From NCBI GenBank assembly GCA_030150045.1, contig JASLGM010000035.1:1-25567 (forward strand): DNA of 25,567 nt, written 5' to 3'. Source of the stretch: Taishania sp. (GTDB taxonomy: Bacteria; Bacteroidota; Bacteroidia; Flavobacteriales_D; Crocinitomicaceae). The translations under genes were made by a program, and so were the position numbers. The notes under the pieces are model-generated. The model was not told where the DNA came from and did no database searches. It saw only the letters and a program-made list of their open reading frames with translations. Positions 1 through 8,175 of this stretch are shown here, in pieces (within the stretch, counting starts at the first letter, position 1; every line of letters begins with the position of its first letter).

Positions 1-128
1 CCTACTATAGTAAACCCTAGAAAAAAGTGTTCATCAGCTGTTTTTCATGTGCTTCCGTTGGTCGCAATGAAAATTCCGCTATTCTCTACTTTTTCAACAG
101 GTTTAGCTGCCGTACTCCGCCAGGGCTG
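1..128 (-). repeat. Structured 142-nt repeat, copy 1 (cut by window edge)
   Basis: Read on the minus strand from 128, this shows the family's landmarks: CAGCC, then GGCGGAG, AGCTAAA, a hairpin and TTTACTA. The apical hairpin is ATGAAAA (plus strand 67-73) pairing with TTTTCAT (42-48) around an 18-nt loop containing TGC-GACCAACGGAA-GCA. An outer A/T-rich stem can form from minus-strand GAAAAAGT and ACTTTTTTC. By comparison with complete copies, about 14 nt should lie left of base 1. No ORF of note overlaps it. It lies back to back with copy 2. Confidence 0.75.
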
Positions 129-244
129 GAGATTGGTATACTTCCTATCTATTGCGTTTAAAAAATCTAGATTTTACTTTCCTTCATTTTTTTGAATTAG
201 ATTAGGAATTATGAAATAGATTGCGTTTTAGCATAGAGATTTCC

Positions 245-386
245 CAGCTAGGGCGCAACGCGATAGCGTCGTGAAGTACAGGTACGTTAAAGCCGATGGG
301 CAACAGCGACCAACGGAAGCTCGTTGGACATCGTTGCTGTACGCACACGGTACAAACGTCCTAAAGCGTGAAGACCGTTAAAGCTG
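245..386 (+). repeat. Structured 142-nt repeat, copy 2
   Basis: Complete copy upstream of trxB. The ends pair as CAGCT (245-249) with AGCTG (382-386); most other copies use CAGCC and GGCTG, so both sides changed together. Nested stems inside are GTACAG (276-281) with CTGTAC (337-342), CGATG (294-298) with CATCG (329-333), and CAAC (301-304) with GTTG (323-326). The 18-nt apical loop reads AGC-GACCAACGGAA-GCT-C. The 3' block CTAAAGCGTGAAGACCG is nearly the same in copy 3. An A-run follows at about 391-400. No protein is encoded. Confidence 0.8.
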
Positions 387-512
387 CCTCAAAAAAAAAA
401 CTTTACGTCCTTTATTAGTAATGGTACATTTTCAGTTCTGTTTTCGCGAGAAATAGGATTGCTAAGCCTTGTATTGTTTTCGTGAAAAAGCGGAAAAAGT
501 GAGAAATCCTAC

Positions 513-520
513 TATTTTTG
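513..520 (+). promoter_or_regulatory. Putative trxB promoter -7 box
   Basis: TATTTTTG matches the Bacteroidota -7 consensus TAnnTTTG. No TTG at the usual -33 spacing is visible. Transcription would start near 524, leaving a leader of about 38 nt before the trxB ATG at 562. Confidence 0.5.
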
Positions 521-561
521 TTAAACAACAATAATGTAGAACACAAAAACACACTATAACT

Positions 562-1512
562 ATGAGTCAAGTTGAGAGAATTCAATGCTTAATTATTGGG
601 TCTGGACCTGCTGGATACACGGCTGCAATCTATGCTGCACGTGCGGATATGAAACCAGTTATGTATCAGGGAATGCAGCCTGGTGGTCAGTTGACAACAA
701 CAAATGAAGTGGAGAATTTCCCAGGATATCCGCAAGGAATTACGGGACCTGAGATGATGATGGATTTACAAAAACAAGCAGAGCGTTTTGAGACAGACAT
801 TCGTTTTGGGTTCATCACAAAGGTCGATTTTACGGGTCCTGTTCATAAAGTTTGGGCAGATGATGGTAAGGAAATCCATGCAGATACGATCATTATTTCT
901 ACGGGTGCTTCGGCAAAGTATTTAGGTTTGGAGTCGGAACAAAAATATTTACAAATGGGTGGAGGTGTTTCTGCTTGCGCTGTTTGTGATGGTTTCTTCT
1001 ATCGTGGTCATGAAACCGTGATTGTTGGTGCTGGGGATTCGGCATGTGAAGAGGCACATTATTTATCAAAATTGTGTAAAAAAGTAACCATGTTAGTACG
1101 TCGTGATGAATTTAGAGCGTCTAAAATCATGGCTGAGCGCGTTAAAAACACACCAAATATTGAAATCTTATTCAATACAGAAACAGAAGAAGTTTTAGGT
1201 GATGGCGCGGGTGTAACAGGTGTTCGCGTTAAAAATGTTGTAACGGGTGCAATTTCTGAAGTTCCTTGTACTGGTTTCTTTGTTGCAATTGGTCACCAAC
1301 CAAATACAGAAATCTTTAAAGACTATATTCATTTGGATGAACAAGGCTACATTGTTTATGAAAAGCCAGGTACTTCTTTCACTAATGTCCCTGGGGTTTT
1401 TGTTGCGGGTGATGCGGCGGATAAAAATTACCGTCAAGCGATTACAGCAGCAGGAACAGGTTGTATGGCAGCATTGGATGCAGAACGCTATTTAGCCGCA
1501 TTAGGACATTAA
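562..1512 (+). CDS. trxB: Thioredoxin-disulfide reductase
   Basis: Cytosolic FAD-dependent enzyme that uses NADPH to reduce oxidised thioredoxin. The 316-residue length is normal for the low-molecular-weight bacterial family. The N-terminal FAD-binding motif GSGPAG is at residues 13-18. The redox-active dithiol CAVC is at 139-142, followed by DG. The NADPH-binding GAGDSA motif is near 156-161. The C-terminal FAD signature VFVAGDAAD is present. The ATG at 562 starts directly before the conserved fold and follows a -7 box at 513-520. It runs in the same direction as clpP, 50 bp downstream, which has its own -7 box. Confidence 0.97.
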   Translation: MSQVERIQCLIIGSGPAGYTAAIYAARADMKPVMYQGMQPGGQLTTTNEVENFPGYPQGITGPEMMMDLQKQAERFETDIRFGFITKVDFTGPVHKVWADDGKEIHADTIIISTGASAKYLGLESEQKYLQMGGGVSACAVCDGFFYRGHETVIVGAGDSACEEAHYLSKLCKKVTMLVRRDEFRASKIMAERVKNTPNIEILFNTETEEVLGDGAGVTGVRVKNVVTGAISEVPCTGFFVAIGHQPNTEIFKDYIHLDEQGYIVYEKPGTSFTNVPGVFVAGDAADKNYRQAITAAGTGCMAALDAERYLAALGH

Positions 1513-1530
1513 TTATTTATTTAGAATTGT

Positions 1531-1538
1531 TACTTTTG
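1531..1538 (+). promoter_or_regulatory. Putative clpP promoter -7 box
   Basis: TACTTTTG is an exact match to TAnnTTTG. It sits inside a small inverted repeat (GTTAC-TTTT-GTAAC, 1529-1542). The predicted start, about 4 nt downstream, gives a leader of about 21 nt to the ATG at 1563. No clear -33 TTG was found. Confidence 0.45.
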
Positions 1539-1562
1539 TAACTCACAAAAACCGCTAATAAT

Positions 1563-2231
1563 ATGTTTGACGGAAACGAATTTAGAAAATATGCAACAAA
1601 GCACATGGGTTTATCATCTATGTCTGTTGATCATTATATTGAATCTTCTATGACTCCTTACATTATTGAAGAGCGTCCTTTGAATATGACTCAAATGGAT
1701 GTTTTCTCTCGATTAATGATGGATCGTATTATCTTTTTAGGAACAGGAATTAATGACCAAGTAGCAAATGTAATTAATGCACAGTTGTTGTTTTTGGAAT
1801 CGGTTGATCCTAATAAAGACATTCAAATTTACTTAAACTCTCCTGGTGGTTCTGTCTATGCAGGATTAGGGATTTACGACACGATGCAATACATCAAACC
1901 TGATGTAGCAACTATCTGTACAGGTATGGCTGCTTCTATGGGTGCTGTTTTATTGTGTGCCGGTGCAGAAGGAAAGCGTTCTGCTTTGAAACACTCTCGA
2001 GTAATGATTCACCAACCTTTAGGTGGAGCTCAAGGTCAAGCATCTGACATTGAAATTACAGCACGTGAAATTCAGAAGTTGAAAAAAGAACTATACGATA
2101 TCATTGCTACACATTCAAAACAACCTTTTGATAAAGTTTGGGCGGATTCTGATCGTGATTACTGGATGACTTCAGAAGAAGCGAAAGAATATGGAATGGT
2201 TGACGAAGTGTTGATTAGAAACCCAAGATAA
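1563..2231 (+). CDS. clpP: ATP-dependent Clp protease proteolytic subunit
   Basis: Serine peptidase that forms the tetradecameric chamber of ClpXP and degrades substrates unfolded by ClpX, encoded next door. The catalytic triad is readable: Ser125 in GMAASMG, His150 in RVMIHQP, and Asp199 in the DRDYWM segment, which aligns with the family's third residue. The oxyanion-region motif NSPGGSV is at about 92-98. At 222 residues it is slightly longer than E. coli ClpP; the extra N-terminal 30 or so residues are probably a propeptide or extension. A hairpin separates it from clpX, so the two may be only partly co-transcribed. Confidence 0.97.
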   Translation: MFDGNEFRKYATKHMGLSSMSVDHYIESSMTPYIIEERPLNMTQMDVFSRLMMDRIIFLGTGINDQVANVINAQLLFLESVDPNKDIQIYLNSPGGSVYAGLGIYDTMQYIKPDVATICTGMAASMGAVLLCAGAEGKRSALKHSRVMIHQPLGGAQGQASDIEITAREIQKLKKELYDIIATHSKQPFDKVWADSDRDYWMTSEEAKEYGMVDEVLIRNPR

Positions 2232-2254
2232 TTCAAAATAATTTATTCCAATAC

Positions 2255-2280
2255 AAAGGTCAATCGTTGATTGGCCTTTT
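2255..2280 (+). terminator. Hairpin terminator or attenuator between clpP and clpX
   Basis: AAAGGTCAATC (2255-2265) pairs with GATTGGCCTTT (2269-2279) around a GTT loop. This gives 11 bp with one G-T wobble, followed by a short T/A tract (TTTTATAT). It ends about 10 nt before the clpX start, so clpX depends either on readthrough or on a promoter not seen here. The weak U-tract suggests partial termination. Confidence 0.6.
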
Positions 2281-2289
2281 ATATCGACT

Positions 2290-3513
2290 ATGGCGAAAAA
2301 CGAAATAACGTGTTCCTTTTGTGGAAAAAAACGCAGAGAAGTAAACGAACTTCTTTCGGGAATTTCTGGACATATTTGTGAAAGTTGTGTAGAGCAAGCG
2401 CATACCATTCTTCAGCAGGAATTACAGCACAAAGCAAAGGACGAGATTTTAAGCGAATTAAATATCGTAAAACCACAGCAAATCAAAGAACAATTAGACG
2501 CTTACGTTATTGGGCAAGAAGATGCTAAACGTACGTTAGCGGTTGCTGTTTACAATCACTACAAACGTTTAGGACAAACAGTTGTTGACGAAGTGGAAAT
2601 CGAGAAATCGAATGTAATGTTGATTGGTAGAACGGGAACTGGAAAAACGCTTTTGGCAAAAACGATTGCTAAAATGTTGAATGTTCCTTTCGCAATTGCT
2701 GATGCAACGGTGCTAACAGAAGCTGGATACGTAGGTGAAGATGTAGAGTCCATCCTTTCTCGTCTATTGCAATCCGCAGATTATAATGTACCGGCAACGG
2801 AACGAGGAATTATATTTATAGATGAGATTGATAAGATTGCACGTAAAAGTGACAATCCATCCATTACACGAGATGTTTCTGGTGAAGGTGTTCAACAAGC
2901 TTTATTGAAGTTACTTGAAGGAGCTGTTGTTTCTGTTCCACCACAAGGAGGACGTAAACACCCTGAACAAAAAATGATTCAGATCAACACGAAGAACATT
3001 CTATTTGTATGCGGTGGTGCTTTTGATGGCATTGAGCGTATTATTGCTAATCGTGTAAATAGAAATACTATTGGTTTCTCTTCCAACGATACGATACAAA
3101 TTGAAGGTGAAAGTCTTTTACGCTACATCAACCCAACGGACGTGAAATCTTTTGGTTTGATTCCTGAGTTATTGGGAAGATTTCCTGTATTGACGTATCT
3201 AGAACCTCTTGATGCAGCCGCTTTACGTAGAATCTTAGTGGAGCCAAAAAATGCTTTAGTAAAACAATACATTCGTTTATTTGAAATGGATAACATCAAA
3301 TTGAAGTTTGATGCAGCTGTTTTAGATTTCATTGTTGATAAAGCAATTGAATTCAAATTAGGTGCACGTGGACTTCGTTCTATTTGTGAGGCAATCTTAA
3401 CAGATGCTATGTTTGAGTTACCAAGTGCTGAAGTAAAGGAATTTACAGTTACCTTGGAATACGCTGAAAAGCAATTTTCTAACAGTAAAATGGCGACTTT
3501 GAAACAGGCTTAG
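2290..3513 (+). CDS. clpX: ATP-dependent Clp protease ATP-binding subunit ClpX
   Basis: Hexameric AAA+ unfoldase that recognises tagged substrates and threads them into ClpP. The N-terminal zinc-binding domain has C8-x2-C11 and C30-x2-C33. Walker A is GRTGTGKT (113-120) and Walker B is IIFIDE (174-179). The GYVG pore loop is at 146-149, an RKH loop at 222-224, and the ClpP-docking IGF tripeptide at 261-263. The sensor-2 arginine lies in GARGLRSI. The 407-residue length is normal. The ATG at 2290 immediately precedes the zinc domain. The gene ends at a strong bidirectional terminator (3530-3569). Confidence 0.97.
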   Translation: MAKNEITCSFCGKKRREVNELLSGISGHICESCVEQAHTILQQELQHKAKDEILSELNIVKPQQIKEQLDAYVIGQEDAKRTLAVAVYNHYKRLGQTVVDEVEIEKSNVMLIGRTGTGKTLLAKTIAKMLNVPFAIADATVLTEAGYVGEDVESILSRLLQSADYNVPATERGIIFIDEIDKIARKSDNPSITRDVSGEGVQQALLKLLEGAVVSVPPQGGRKHPEQKMIQINTKNILFVCGGAFDGIERIIANRVNRNTIGFSSNDTIQIEGESLLRYINPTDVKSFGLIPELLGRFPVLTYLEPLDAAALRRILVEPKNALVKQYIRLFEMDNIKLKFDAAVLDFIVDKAIEFKLGARGLRSICEAILTDAMFELPSAEVKEFTVTLEYAEKQFSNSKMATLKQA

Positions 3514-3529
3514 TTTATAACTTATCATA

Positions 3530-3569
3530 TTGCAAAAAGAGAGGGGTATCTACCCCTCTCTTTTTGCAA
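3530..3569. terminator. Bidirectional terminator shared by clpX and the opposing operon
   Basis: A perfect 19-bp inverted repeat (3530-3548 with 3551-3569) has a GAGAGGGGTA / TACCCCTCTC core flanked by A5 and T5 runs, so it can act as an intrinsic terminator on both strands. Its left arm and loop contain the stop codon of the minus-strand flavoprotein gene (3550-3552), and its right arm encodes that protein's last residues (AKREG). Confidence 0.9.
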
Positions 3570-4782
3570 TAGCTTTTCCGGCAATGTATCCAGTTGTCCA
3601 AGCAGCTTGAAAGTTAAAACCACCTGTAATTCCATCAATATCTAAGACTTCGCCAGCGAAATACAATCCTGGAATTCGTTTTGCTTCCATAGTCTGCATG
3701 TTGATTTCAGACAAATTGATTCCACCCGCAGTTACAAACTCTTCTTTAAAAGTAGTTTTCCCCTTTACCGCATATGGATCAAACAAGAGTAAAGTGACTA
3801 ATTTGTTCACTTGTTTCCCTTGAATTTCTTTCCATCTCACGTGCGGTTGAAATTGATATTTCCCCAGAAGAAATACCCATAATTTATTTGTAATCGGAAA
3901 AGGGTTGGCATTACTCAACATCTTTTCCCCTTGTTCTCTAATCGTTTTTTGAAGGATTTGTCTTAAGTCCTCTTCTTTTACATCATTCAGCCAATTCACA
4001 AAAATATTAAATTGATAGCCTTTTTCCTCTAAGATGCGTGCTCCCCATGCAGAAAGCTGTAAAATTGCTGGTCCACTCATTCCCCAATGCGTTACTAATA
4101 AAGGACCATGACCTGTTAATTTAGTTCCTTCAATTTTCACTGTTACTTCTTCTACCACATTTCCCATTAAATCTCTAATTGGATTCTCAGGCATATTAAA
4201 AGTAAAGAGAGAAGGAACAGGATGAATGATTTTCAATCCTAGGTCTTCGTAATTTTGTAAACCACTTTTTTTAGGTTGTCCTCCTGTTGTTACCAATACC
4301 ATTTGAGAAATAAGGGATCCTGAATCGGTCAGTAATTGAAAGCCATCTTGAATGCTCCGAATTTCTCGAACGGCGCATTTTGCCTTTAACTCAATTCCGG
4401 AGTCGATTGCTTCTTTCAAAAAACAATCGATAATCACTTGAGAGTCGTTGGCTAAAGGAAATACACATCCATCCGGATAGATTTTCATTCGCACTCCTTT
4501 TTGTTCAAACCACGCCATTGTATCCATGGCATTGAATTGATGAAATGCTTTCTTCAGTTGCCTTTCTCCTCGAGGATAGTTTTTAGCGAGTTCATCAATA
4601 TAAGGCGTATTGTTTGTTACATTACATCTTCCCCCTCCTGATATTTTAACTTTTGCTAAAAATTGATTACTTTTTTCAAGAATCGCAACCTTTAGTTTAG
4701 GATTTTCTTTTTTGATTTGAATAGCTGAAAAAAATCCAGCTGCCCCACCACCAACAACTACAACATCAAAATCGAAAATCAT
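3550..4782 (-). CDS. NAD(P)/FAD-dependent oxidoreductase, BaiN/YhiN (HI0933-like) family
   Basis: Predicted cytosolic flavoprotein of 410 residues. The N-terminal dinucleotide-binding motif is VVVVGGGAAGFFSA, near residues 7-20. The family-typical KISGGGRCNVTN block lies around residue 46. The C-terminal FAD-contact region GLYFAGEVLDIDGITGGFN is followed by QAAWTTGYIAG. These features match the HI0933/BaiN family, whose physiological substrate is unknown in most bacteria. It is the last gene of a five-gene minus-strand run, starting 2 bp after the MORN-like gene. Its final codons lie inside the terminator hairpin shared with clpX. Confidence 0.9.
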   Translation of the reverse strand: MIFDFDVVVVGGGAAGFFSAIQIKKENPKLKVAILEKSNQFLAKVKISGGGRCNVTNNTPYIDELAKNYPRGERQLKKAFHQFNAMDTMAWFEQKGVRMKIYPDGCVFPLANDSQVIIDCFLKEAIDSGIELKAKCAVREIRSIQDGFQLLTDSGSLISQMVLVTTGGQPKKSGLQNYEDLGLKIIHPVPSLFTFNMPENPIRDLMGNVVEEVTVKIEGTKLTGHGPLLVTHWGMSGPAILQLSAWGARILEEKGYQFNIFVNWLNDVKEEDLRQILQKTIREQGEKMLSNANPFPITNKLWVFLLGKYQFQPHVRWKEIQGKQVNKLVTLLLFDPYAVKGKTTFKEEFVTAGGINLSEINMQTMEAKRIPGLYFAGEVLDIDGITGGFNFQAAWTTGYIAGKAIAKREG

Positions 4783-4784
4783 TC

Positions 4785-5828
4785 TTATTTCTTTTTACCT
4801 TTTTTTGTGTTTGCCTTCATAAGATCATCATCTTCTTTTTCTGACATGGTTTTACCTCCAAATGTATAGATTTCCGTTCCATATTCATCAAATTGATGCT
4901 CTTCGATCAAAACTCCTTTATTATCAAAAATCTGGATTCTTTTCACTTTTTGATCGTGATAAAAATCTTCCCATTTACCTGTTTTCAAGCCCTTTGTATA
5001 ATTCTCAGTAGATTGAATAAATCCTTGGTAGTAAAACATTTTAAACGTACCATTTTTCACCCCATTATCATATTCTTCCGTACGCAATAACACACCGTCA
5101 TCATAGAAGAATTTTTGCGTTCCGTGTTTTTTGCTCAGATTATAATTTGACTCTTCTACTGGAATTCCTTCTTTATTATAAATTGTGAACTTACCGTGTA
5201 AAACCCCATCTTTATAATTCACGAATTTGTACAACAAATTTCCTTTATAATAGTCTTTTTTAACGCCATCTAGTTTTCCCATTTTATAATGCTCCAACTT
5301 TGTGGTATCTCCATTACTTTTTATATAGACTTGTTTACCATTCTTTTCACCGATTTGATAATTGTTTTCCCAAGCTACTCGTTGCGTTGAATCATAATAA
5401 TAGGTCCATGTTCCATGTTCTGCACCTTGCATATGAGAACGTATAACTTGAATACATCCATTTTCATAATATGTGGTATCTTGTCCATGTTCTTTTCCGT
5501 TCACAAAATAGATTCTTCTTTCAAGATTTCCATTCATGAAACACGTTTCACAACCACCGGTGAATGGTTTTCCGACACCTGATAAATCGACGCTTGACTT
5601 TGCTTTTTTTGTAAACAAATCACTTTCGTGACTATATTCCAATTCTTCATTGCAATCCACTACGCTTGGCATTCTTTCACACATCCACCCACCTGCTGCA
5701 ATACGGGCTTTTTTCGCCTTTTCATAACACGGTTCATCACCTCCTGTATTCTTTGAAGTAATTTGAGAATATCCATTATTCCACAGGAAAATAGATAAAA
5801 GGAGTAGTAAGTATGAGGTAGATTTCAT
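4785..5828 (-). CDS. Secreted MORN-like repeat protein
   Basis: Protein of 347 residues with an N-terminal signal peptide (KSTSYLLLLLSIFLW, cleavage probably after GYS near residue 21). From about residue 85 it carries tandem repeats of roughly 23 residues with the MORN/YwqK-like pattern (Y-x-x-G-x-x-x-G-x-x-x-x-Y-Y/F), seen for example in NGKEHGQDTTYY, GAEHGTWTYYY, GKLDGVKKDYY and GLKTGKWEDFY. The N-terminal region has several cysteines, consistent with an exported protein. The C-terminus is highly charged (KANTKKGKKK). Such repeats form beta-hairpin sheets in Bacteroidota surface or periplasmic proteins, and the specific role is unknown. Its start is 7 bp after the thioesterase gene, so it is probably co-transcribed. 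Confidence 0.85.
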   Translation of the reverse strand: MKSTSYLLLLLSIFLWNNGYSQITSKNTGGDEPCYEKAKKARIAAGGWMCERMPSVVDCNEELEYSHESDLFTKKAKSSVDLSGVGKPFTGGCETCFMNGNLERRIYFVNGKEHGQDTTYYENGCIQVIRSHMQGAEHGTWTYYYDSTQRVAWENNYQIGEKNGKQVYIKSNGDTTKLEHYKMGKLDGVKKDYYKGNLLYKFVNYKDGVLHGKFTIYNKEGIPVEESNYNLSKKHGTQKFFYDDGVLLRTEEYDNGVKNGTFKMFYYQGFIQSTENYTKGLKTGKWEDFYHDQKVKRIQIFDNKGVLIEEHQFDEYGTEIYTFGGKTMSEKEDDDLMKANTKKGKKK

Positions 5829-5835
5829 GGTTCTA

Positions 5836-6237
5836 TTATTTTGATTTCTCTAATTTGTTTAATGCTTCTCTCCATTCAGGGGTAACTTCCACCGATTTTT
5901 GCGTACGTGGATCAAAGCATACTAAAACCGTTTTTCCAGTTGTTGTAACTTCACCATTAACAGTAGTTATATAAGAAATAGTAAAGCTTCTTGTTCCAAT
6001 TTCATCAAGATAAACCACTACTTCTGGTACTTCATTTAACAAAACTGCTTTATGATAATTAATTTCATTTCTTGCTACCAAACACCCCATTTTATTCCAA
6101 TCCCAATTTTTCCCAAGTACTTCGTTAAAGTAATGTACTCTAGCGTACTCGAAATAGGTTAAATAAACGGAGTTGTTTACATGTCCCATAAGGTCTAAAT
6201 CTGCAAATCTTACTTGTATTCGTGCCGGTTCTATCAT
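5836..6237 (-). CDS. Acyl-CoA thioesterase, hotdog (4HBT/YbgC-like) family
   Basis: Small cytosolic protein of 133 residues with the 4-hydroxybenzoyl-CoA thioesterase-like hotdog fold. The diagnostic segment RFADLDLMGHVNNSVYLTYF, at about residues 10-29, has the catalytic-type Asp (the DLMGHVNN motif) before the long helix. The beta strands that follow (VVVYLDEIGTRSFTISY, GKTVLVCFD) fit the sheet. It probably hydrolyses acyl-CoA thioesters, with the substrate unknown. It lies 5 bp after the sugar dehydratase gene and 7 bp before the MORN-like gene. Confidence 0.88.
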   Translation of the reverse strand: MIEPARIQVRFADLDLMGHVNNSVYLTYFEYARVHYFNEVLGKNWDWNKMGCLVARNEINYHKAVLLNEVPEVVVYLDEIGTRSFTISYITTVNGEVTTTGKTVLVCFDPRTQKSVEVTPEWREALNKLEKSK

Positions 6238-6242
6238 TTTGG

Positions 6243-8123
6243 TTATTTATTATCAAGTTCTGTATATATTGAATTGTTACTGATGTATTCAGGAACAATT
6301 TCCTTCATTTTCTTTACCATTCCAAAATTATCTTGCTTTTCAAACATGTACACCAATTCTTTAATTTTTTCGACTTGACTTTGTTCTACATTTTTGATTT
6401 TTGCAATCAAGATTTTAGAATGATGTGTTGTTAATGTTGCTTCTTCATTAGAGAGTAATTCTTCATACAACTTCTCTCCTGGTCTTAGTCCTGTTATTTT
6501 TATTTCAATATCCTTGCCAATTTCCAATCCACTTAATTTGATCATGTTTTTAGCTAGATCAATTATTTTCACTGATTCTCCCATATCAAAGACGAAAATC
6601 TCTCCCCCTTTTCCCATTGTACTTGCTTCAAGCACCAATTGACATGCTTCAGGTATTGTCATAAAGAATCGGGTAATTCTTTCATCTGTTACTGTTATTG
6701 GTCCACCATTTTCAATTTGTTTTTTGAATAAGGGAATCACTGATCCATTTGAACCCAACACATTTCCAAAACGAGTGGTAATGAATTTTGTTGTACCATT
6801 TTGGTTGTTAAATTGTGTGAACATTTCTGCAATTCGCTTTGTTGCTCCCATTACATTTGTAGGGTTCACGGCTTTATCAGTAGAAATCATTACAAATTTT
6901 TGAACCAGATATTCCATAGCTAGTTCTGCCAGATTCATCGTTCCTTTAATATTTGTATAAACAGCCTCTGACGGATTATCCTCCATTAATGGGACGTGTT
7001 TATAGGCTGCAGCATGCATTATGTATTCTGGTCTAAATTGAATAAAGACTTGTCTCATTCTTTCTTTGTTTCTAATATCTCCAATTATCGGTTCAATTGG
7101 GAAATATGGATTTTTTGATTTTAGATCAATCATGAAATCGTACAAAGCAGACTCTGCATTGTCTAAAAGAATCACTTTCTTTGGATTGAATTCCAAAATT
7201 TGTTGTACCATTCCACTTCCAATAGAGCCCGCGGCACCAGAAACCAAAACCACTTTATTTTGCAATTCACTTTGAATCGCAAAAAGATCTAATTTGATAC
7301 TTTTTCTACCTAACAAATCTTCAATTTTAACATTTTGAATTTGCTTCGTAGAAAACTCTCCATTCACCCATGAAGTTGTTTTAGGCACTTTACTGATTTG
7401 AACGTTGTTCTGAATACACAATTCTACAATGGCAGCTTTATTCTCAGGTTCAGGGTTTTGTATTGCTAGAATCACTTGATTCACTTTTTTCTGTTCAATC
7501 AAATGAACCAAGTCAGAAGTATGATAAATGGTTGCTCCTTCAATTATGGTCCCAACTTTTCTTTTATCGTCATCAATAAAACCAATGATTTTCGTGGTTA
7601 AATTAACTTCTTTTTCAATGGTTCTTTTTGTGATAATACCAGAGATTCCTGCCCCATAAATTAATACTTGATGATCAATTGTTTTCGGCTTTAAACTATC
7701 CAGATAAATAATCTTAACAACGAATCTTGTGATTAGCATAAAGAAAAAAGCAAAAATACCCTCTAACACTAAAACGGTAGTTGGGAAAAGAAAATACTCA
7801 TCCACAAAATAAAAGCGTAAAAGTCCAAAAACAGCAAAGAAAAAACTACAGATTACATTATAAAGTGCAATGCGTTTAACATCCACGGTGCTAGTATGTC
7901 TAAAAACAGATCGGTGAACATTTAAAGCGAGATAAACGATTACACGAATAGCAAGATACAGGAGGATAGATCTTGATAAGATCTTCCATTCATTTCTAAA
8001 CAAATATTCATCTGTACGTAGATCAAAGCGTATTAAATACGCAAATAGTAGCGCTAACAAGCAAGAAAAAACATCCACAAATAGGACAAATAATCTTGGT
8101 GTATTTTTAAATAAAACTTGCAT
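6243..8123 (-). CDS. Membrane-bound UDP-sugar 4,6-dehydratase, FlaA1/CapD/PglF-like
   Basis: Polysaccharide or glycan precursor enzyme of 626 residues. The first 140 residues form four hydrophobic helices. A Rossmann/CoA-binding-like module follows (VLIYGAGISG at about 154). The C-terminal extended-SDR catalytic domain starts with the NAD motif SGAAGSIG (about 295-302). The catalytic region reads STDKAVNPTNVMGATK, with Met in place of the usual Tyr, which is the Ser-Met-Lys arrangement known for FlaA1/PglF-type dehydratases. A TTG two codons upstream (8129) is an alternative start, but it overlaps the -7 box TAAATTTG (8127-8134), so the ATG at 8123 is preferred. The preceding gene encodes a FemAB/GNAT-like protein, which fits envelope glycan synthesis. 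Confidence 0.92.
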   Translation of the reverse strand: MQVLFKNTPRLFVLFVDVFSCLLALLFAYLIRFDLRTDEYLFRNEWKILSRSILLYLAIRVIVYLALNVHRSVFRHTSTVDVKRIALYNVICSFFFAVFGLLRFYFVDEYFLFPTTVLVLEGIFAFFFMLITRFVVKIIYLDSLKPKTIDHQVLIYGAGISGIITKRTIEKEVNLTTKIIGFIDDDKRKVGTIIEGATIYHTSDLVHLIEQKKVNQVILAIQNPEPENKAAIVELCIQNNVQISKVPKTTSWVNGEFSTKQIQNVKIEDLLGRKSIKLDLFAIQSELQNKVVLVSGAAGSIGSGMVQQILEFNPKKVILLDNAESALYDFMIDLKSKNPYFPIEPIIGDIRNKERMRQVFIQFRPEYIMHAAAYKHVPLMEDNPSEAVYTNIKGTMNLAELAMEYLVQKFVMISTDKAVNPTNVMGATKRIAEMFTQFNNQNGTTKFITTRFGNVLGSNGSVIPLFKKQIENGGPITVTDERITRFFMTIPEACQLVLEASTMGKGGEIFVFDMGESVKIIDLAKNMIKLSGLEIGKDIEIKITGLRPGEKLYEELLSNEEATLTTHHSKILIAKIKNVEQSQVEKIKELVYMFEKQDNFGMVKKMKEIVPEYISNNSIYTELDNK

Positions 8124-8126
8124 ATT

Positions 8127-8134
8127 CAAATTTA
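8127..8134 (-). promoter_or_regulatory. Putative -7 box for the sugar dehydratase gene (leaderless)
   Basis: The minus-strand TAAATTTG matches the Bacteroidota -7 box. Its last G is 4 nt before the A of the ATG at 8123, so transcription would begin at or next to the start codon. No -33 TTG is obvious, so this is moderate evidence for an internal operon promoter. Confidence 0.4.
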
Positions 8135-8175
8135 TCAGTAAAAGTCGAATTTTTCATTTTTTTAGATTTGAAAAT

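Noticed and set aside
1..561. tRNA or rRNA fragment suspected because of GC-rich blocks
   Set aside because: No cloverleaf or TTCGA arm was found; the blocks belong to the 142-nt repeat family.
562..3513. A single trxB-clpP-clpX operon
   Set aside because: clpP has its own exact -7 box, and a hairpin separates clpP from clpX, so one transcript is not assured.
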